NCBI GenBank assembly: GCA_025998295.1 | Contig: BNVT01000055.1 | Coordinates: 1 to 7,929, forward strand | Direction of reading: 5' to 3' | Length of the DNA: 7,929 nt | DNA from: Endomicrobiia bacterium | Lineage (GTDB): Bacteria > Elusimicrobiota > Endomicrobiia > Endomicrobiales > Endomicrobiaceae | Part shown: positions 6,860 through 7,929 of the stretch, in pieces | How positions within the stretch are numbered: position 1 is the first letter of the stretch | Layout of the letters: every line of letters starts with the position of its first letter | Program-made: the position numbers and the translations under genes | The notes under the pieces: generated by a model | Databases searched by the model: none | Seen by the model: the letters and a program-made list of their open reading frames with translations, nothing else | What the model was told of the DNA's origin: nothing

Positions 6860-7744
6860 ATGCAAGAAAAAATAATATACAAAAAGTTTGAAAGAGAGAG
6901 AGTAGATTTATACTTAGCTTCAATATATAAAGATTATTCGCGTTCATACTTTCAGAAACTTACAGGCAAACAAAAAGTTTTTGTAAATGGCAGAAGTGTT
7001 CTTTCAAGTTATAAATTAAAACACAGTGATACTATAGCATTTGAATTTGAAAAAGAAGCGAACCTTAGTATAAAACCTGAAAAAATAAAACTTAATATTG
7101 TATATGAAGATGATGATATTGTTATTGTAAATAAGCAGTCTGGTATTGTGGTTCATCCATCATATGGTCATCCTTCAGGCACTTTGCTTAATGCTTTAAT
7201 GGCACATTCAAAAGGAAAATATAATCCTTACTTGGTGCATAGATTAGATAAAGATACTTCGGGGCTTATTATTTTTGCAAAAAACGAAAAATCTAAAATT
7301 AGTATTTCAAAACAACTTCACAAGAGAGCCATAAGGAAGATGTATTATGCTGCGGTTAAGGGTACTATTATAGAACATAAAGGAAGAATAGAAGCACCGC
7401 TTGGCAGATCTCCGCAGAACAGAAAACTGATGTCTGTAAATCCACTTGCAAAAAAAATGGCAGTTACTGAATTTAATGTTATTGCAAGAAAAGACGGTTA
7501 TACTTTGGTAGAAGTGAGAATTATTACCGGCAGAACGCATCAGATAAGGAGTCATATGCAGTACATAAATCATCCTATTATTGGCGATCAGCAATACAGT
7601 GGGCCTAAAGTAATCGACGGGAAATGTTATGAAAGACAAATGCTACATGCTCATAAATTAACATTGACACATCCTAAAACTTCAAAGACTATTAACTTTA
7701 CCGCTGAACTTCCATGCGATATGAAAGAAATATTCAAGATTTGA
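6860..7744 (+). CDS. rluD: RluA-family 23S rRNA pseudouridine synthase (RluD-like)
   Basis: Converts specific uridines of 23S rRNA to pseudouridine; RluD in E. coli modifies helix 69 (U1911, U1915, U1917). The 294-residue product has an N-terminal S4-type RNA-binding domain (about 12-65, with FQKLTGKQKVFVNGR). The catalytic domain follows with YEDDDIVIVNKQSGIVVHPS (82-101), the motif HRLDKDTSGLIIFAKN (127-142) containing catalytic Asp130, and GRTHQIRSHM (224-233) with HPIIGDQQY. Length is close to the usual 300-325. RluD is the best guess because of the S4 domain and VVHPS wording, but RluC or another RluA-type paralogue cannot be excluded. The ATG at 6860 precedes the S4 domain directly, with only a weak AGAG ribosome site. 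Its stop codon lies within the left arm of a 26-bp perfect inverted repeat. Confidence 0.93.
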   Translation: MQEKIIYKKFERERVDLYLASIYKDYSRSYFQKLTGKQKVFVNGRSVLSSYKLKHSDTIAFEFEKEANLSIKPEKIKLNIVYEDDDIVIVNKQSGIVVHPSYGHPSGTLLNALMAHSKGKYNPYLVHRLDKDTSGLIIFAKNEKSKISISKQLHKRAIRKMYYAAVKGTIIEHKGRIEAPLGRSPQNRKLMSVNPLAKKMAVTEFNVIARKDGYTLVEVRIITGRTHQIRSHMQYINHPIIGDQQYSGPKVIDGKCYERQMLHAHKLTLTHPKTSKTINFTAELPCDMKEIFKI

Positions 7745-7797
7745 TTGTTAAACTATTGCCTCGCATCAAGCTGCGAGGCAATAGTTTAACAATCAAA
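7740..7797 (+). terminator. 26-bp perfect inverted repeat at the end of the pseudouridine synthase gene
   Basis: The arms at 7740-7765 and 7772-7797 are exact reverse complements with a six-base loop (TCAAGC); the top of the stem is GC-rich (GCCTCGCA / TGCGAGGC). The TGA stop of the pseudouridine synthase gene (7742-7744) is part of the left arm. Position and strength suit a transcript-end hairpin. However, the following + strand sequence is A-rich rather than a U tract, and there is no U tract in the opposite direction either, so this is not a textbook intrinsic terminator. It may instead block 3' exonucleases or be a mobile palindromic repeat. Confidence 0.55.
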
Positions 7798-7846
7798 AAT
7801 CAAAAAAACTTTTATGCGTTTGTCGTGATTTTGAGATTCTGCAAAA

Positions 7847-7876
7847 ATTGTATTTTTTGATAAAAAGAGATACAAT
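7847..7876 (+). promoter_or_regulatory. Possible promoter with embedded inverted repeat for a downstream gene
   Basis: TTGTAT (7848-7853, weak -35) and TACAAT (7871-7876, five of six to the -10 consensus) are separated by 17 bases. The same positions form an inverted repeat ATTGTAT / ATACAAT (7847-7853 and 7870-7876) that could be an operator. The hairpin upstream and an AAAGGAG sequence (7907-7913) downstream suit the leader of a new transcription unit. The support is pattern matching only. Confidence 0.35.
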
Positions 7877-7899
7877 CCCATTGAGGATAAACAAAGTTG

Positions 7900-7929
7900 A
7901 TGCAAAAAAGGAGCTTATATCATAAAAAC
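7900..7929 (+). CDS. Possible 5' end of a gene running off the window
   Basis: An ATG at 7900 opens a frame to the window end (MQKRSLYHKN). A GAGGA at 7883-7887 is a somewhat distant ribosome site for it. A better ribosome-site match, AAAGGAG (7907-7913), lies inside this frame, but no ATG, GTG or TTG follows at normal spacing within the window, so the true start is unresolved. Ten residues are too few to name a product. Confidence 0.2.
   Translation, partial: MQKRSLYHKN

Noticed and set aside
7307..7639. 110-codon - strand ORF within the pseudouridine synthase gene
   Set aside because: It lies entirely opposite the conserved catalytic domain and has no recognisable family features.

Overview
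This is an AT-rich bacterial window in which every recognisable gene lies on the + strand. The housekeeping genes are xseA, rsmI, argC and an RluA/RluD-type pseudouridine synthase gene. Between them are a surface-glycan glycosyltransferase pair and a 1.57-kb stretch with no intact recognisable gene. Low GC, A-rich codon use, a freshly broken glycosyltransferase gene and a repeat-filled graveyard beside compact core genes suggest a host-restricted bacterium with ongoing gene decay. A Gram-negative envelope is suggested by the GT9 heptosyltransferase-like gene. An insect-gut endosymbiont such as the Endomicrobium group (Elusimicrobiota) would fit, but this is inference from style; no marker gene here proves the taxon.

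Layout. 19-1239: xseA, large subunit of exonuclease VII, intact. 1240-2813: no intact recognisable gene. It holds a Lys/Glu/Arg-rich small ORF (1364-1513), three tandem copies of a 93/96-bp unit (1544-1806), and two copies of an ~82-bp element (2117-2197 and 2389-2471) flanking a short ORF with a perfect 33-bp internal duplication. It ends in a more GC-rich stretch with two overlapping short open frames. 2814-3899: intact family 9 glycosyltransferase. 3901-4743: family 2 glycosyltransferase gene broken by three separate -1 frameshifts. 4744-4997: gene-free. 4998-5690: rsmI. 5798-6817: argC. 6860-7744: RluA-family pseudouridine synthase, whose stop codon sits inside a 26-bp perfect inverted repeat (7740-7797). 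7798-7929: leader region with a possible promoter for a gene beyond the window.

How the genes fit together. The GT9 and broken GT2 genes are one base apart and were probably one transcription unit making part of an LPS-like or other surface polysaccharide; the second step now looks lost or is in flux. RsmI and the RluA-family enzyme modify rRNA, XseA trims single-stranded DNA, and ArgC catalyses the third step of arginine synthesis. These are independent tasks and their adjacency does not form a pathway. I found no complete new defence or mobile system. The strongest unexplained signals are the tandem 93/96-bp units, the dispersed ~82-bp repeat and the perfect hairpin after the pseudouridine synthase gene.
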